From Candidatus Pelagibacterales bacterium (GTDB taxonomy: Bacteria; Pseudomonadota; Alphaproteobacteria; TMED109): a stretch of 6,650 bases of DNA. Of the stretch, positions 6,087 through 6,650 are shown piece by piece. The position numbers were made by a program, and so were the translations under genes. The stretch is taken from contig NYVM01000096.1 of NCBI GenBank assembly GCA_002684605.1, forward strand, positions 1-6,650, written 5' to 3'. Within the stretch, counting starts at the first letter, position 1; every line of letters begins with the position of its first letter. The notes beneath the pieces were generated by a model. It was not told the DNA's origin, did not search any database, and saw only the letters and a program-made list of their open reading frames with translations.

Positions 6087-6123
6087 TAATTATATTTTAT
6101 TTTCTATAATTATAATATAATTA
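6087..6123 (+). promoter_or_regulatory. Compact intergenic module: 10-bp inverted repeat with TCTA in the loop, ending at the ATG
   Basis: TAATTATATT (6087-6096) is the exact reverse complement of AATATAATTA (6114-6123). The right arm includes the A of the ATG at 6123, and the 17-base loop holds TCTA at 6103-6106. The module shares ATTATATTTTAT (6089-6100) with the gap at 5227-5238. It starts 5 bases after the stop of the half-aquaporin gene, so it could serve both its 3' end and the next promoter. The inverted repeat is certain; the function is inferred. Confidence 0.42.
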
Positions 6124-6650
6124 TGAACAATAACAACAATATAGTAGAAACCAAAAATATATCTGCTTCTGCACCTGCTTCTGCACCTGCACCTGTTAAT
6201 GCTGCACCTGTTAATAAAGAAAAATCTATAGGTGATCATTTTAATAGTTTTATGAATATGTTCTCTTCAAAAAAAAATGATTCTAACAAAGTCGGGGGTC
6301 GTCGTACGCGTAGACGCAAACATACTAATACTCGTAGAAAAAAACGTTCTCATTCTAGAAGACATCGTGGTGGAAATTTAAATAATACAAGTTCTATTAA
6401 GTCTGGTAACGTTACAAATAAACCCAAATCATATTTTAACATGAATAACGGTAAAAAAATGATGAATTCTATGAATATGAGTATTAAAAAAAATCCTTTT
6501 ACTATGAATTCTAAAACTATGAAAAACCATGCCATTAATAGTATGAAAAAATCTGCAAATAAAACTGCTTCTATGGCTTCTAATAATATGACAAAATTGG
6601 CATCTAAACATGCATCTGATGCTATGAATAAAGCTTCTATGGCTTCTAAT
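6123..6650 (+). CDS. Partial repetitive basic protein with an Arg-rich block between two GG sites (3' end outside window)
   Basis: The frame runs open from the ATG at 6123 to the last base, giving 176 residues without a stop. The N-terminus is Asn-rich, followed by a Ser/Ala/Pro/Val repeat segment (about 14-31: ASAP twice, then APVN-type twice). A short mixed region follows (SIGDHFNSFMNMFSSKKND, 35-53). Val57-Gly58-Gly59 opens an intensely basic block (60-82, 14 Arg/Lys plus 3 His) that closes with Gly83-Gly84. The rest is Met/Asn/Lys/Ser/Ala-rich, predicted polar and possibly helical, with an exact repeat ASMASN at 149-154 (after Thr) and 171-176. No domain was recognised. The block recalls protamine-like DNA-condensing peptides, and flanking GG pairs could be maturation-protease sites; both are inference. 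Two minus-strand open frames across it are shadows. The reading frame and start are well supported. Confidence 0.82.
   Translation, partial: MNNNNNIVETKNISASAPASAPAPVNAAPVNKEKSIGDHFNSFMNMFSSKKNDSNKVGGRRTRRRKHTNTRRKKRSHSRRHRGGNLNNTSSIKSGNVTNKPKSYFNMNNGKKMMNSMNMSIKKNPFTMNSKTMKNHAINSMKKSANKTASMASNNMTKLASKHASDAMNKASMASN
6165..6215 (+). repeat. Short tandem repeats encoding ASAP and APVN
   Basis: GCTTCTGCACCT occurs at 6165-6176 and 6177-6188. GCACCTGTTAAT occurs at 6189-6200 and 6204-6215, separated by one Ala codon. Together they encode an Ala/Pro/Ser linker, probably a flexible spacer. Confidence 0.85.
6567..6650 (+). repeat. Exact 18-bp repeat encoding ASMASN, second copy at the window edge
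   Basis: GCTTCTATGGCTTCTAAT is found at 6567-6584 and 6633-6650, 66 bases apart (22 codons). The second copy ends exactly at the window boundary, so the array may continue beyond it. The segment between them has similar Ala/Ser/Met/Lys-rich spacing. Confidence 0.8.

Noticed and set aside
6305..6312. Palindrome TACGCGTA in a CpG-dense patch
   Set aside because: It is explained by consecutive Arg and Thr codons in the basic block; one 8-bp palindrome is not evidence of a regulatory site.
6350..6611. Two overlapping minus-strand open frames near the window end
   Set aside because: Both are antisense to the partial basic protein and encode Phe/Ile/His-rich products produced by complementing Lys/Asn/Met codons.

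Overview
The window looks like part of the genome of a nucleocytoplasmic large DNA virus (phylum Nucleocytoviricota), most probably a mimivirus relative (order Imitervirales), perhaps an algal or marine lineage. The reasons are: a eukaryote-type second-largest RNA polymerase subunit encoded without introns, strong AT richness, very short AT-rich gaps, palindromes in the gaps that resemble mimivirus transcript ends, a near-match to the AAAATTGA early promoter, and a string of small unannotatable proteins with glycine-glycine plus lysine/arginine tails. The family placement is inferred from memory; no database was searched.

Layout: seven genes, all on the plus strand. (1) The 3' end of a gene with an acidic body and a lysine/arginine-rich tail (1-411, cut by the window start). 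(2) A 117-residue protein with a KKTNKK repeat tail (494-847). (3) RNA polymerase subunit RPB2 (about 948-4538), full length, with all major motifs and the C-terminal zinc ribbon intact and no intein. (4) A glycine/asparagine-rich 177-residue protein (4692-5225). (5) A related glycine-rich 163-residue protein (5261-5752). (6) An 88-residue membrane protein that is half of an aquaporin/MIP channel, with one NPA motif (5815-6081). (7) The 5' part of a repetitive basic protein, cut by the window end (6123-6650 and beyond).

The gaps are 35 to 153 bases. Most hold an inverted repeat a few bases to a few tens of bases after the stop codon. The two shortest gaps that begin late-looking genes (before 5261 and before 6123) share a 12-base block and a TCTA core, and in both an inverted repeat reaches the next ATG. 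The rpb2 stop codon lies inside an 11-bp tandem repeat that runs into the 3' gap.

How the genes may work together: RPB2 belongs to the virus-encoded RNA polymerase, which in mimivirus relatives transcribes viral genes in cytoplasmic factories and is packaged. The surrounding small basic and glycine-rich proteins look like virion or DNA-packaging components. The repeated pattern of GG followed by a basic tail suggests processing by a viral maturation protease. The half-aquaporin could be a virion-membrane or infected-cell-membrane protein. The most notable points are the half-aquaporin, the shared motif block in the two adjacent glycine-rich proteins, and the recurring GG-basic tails.
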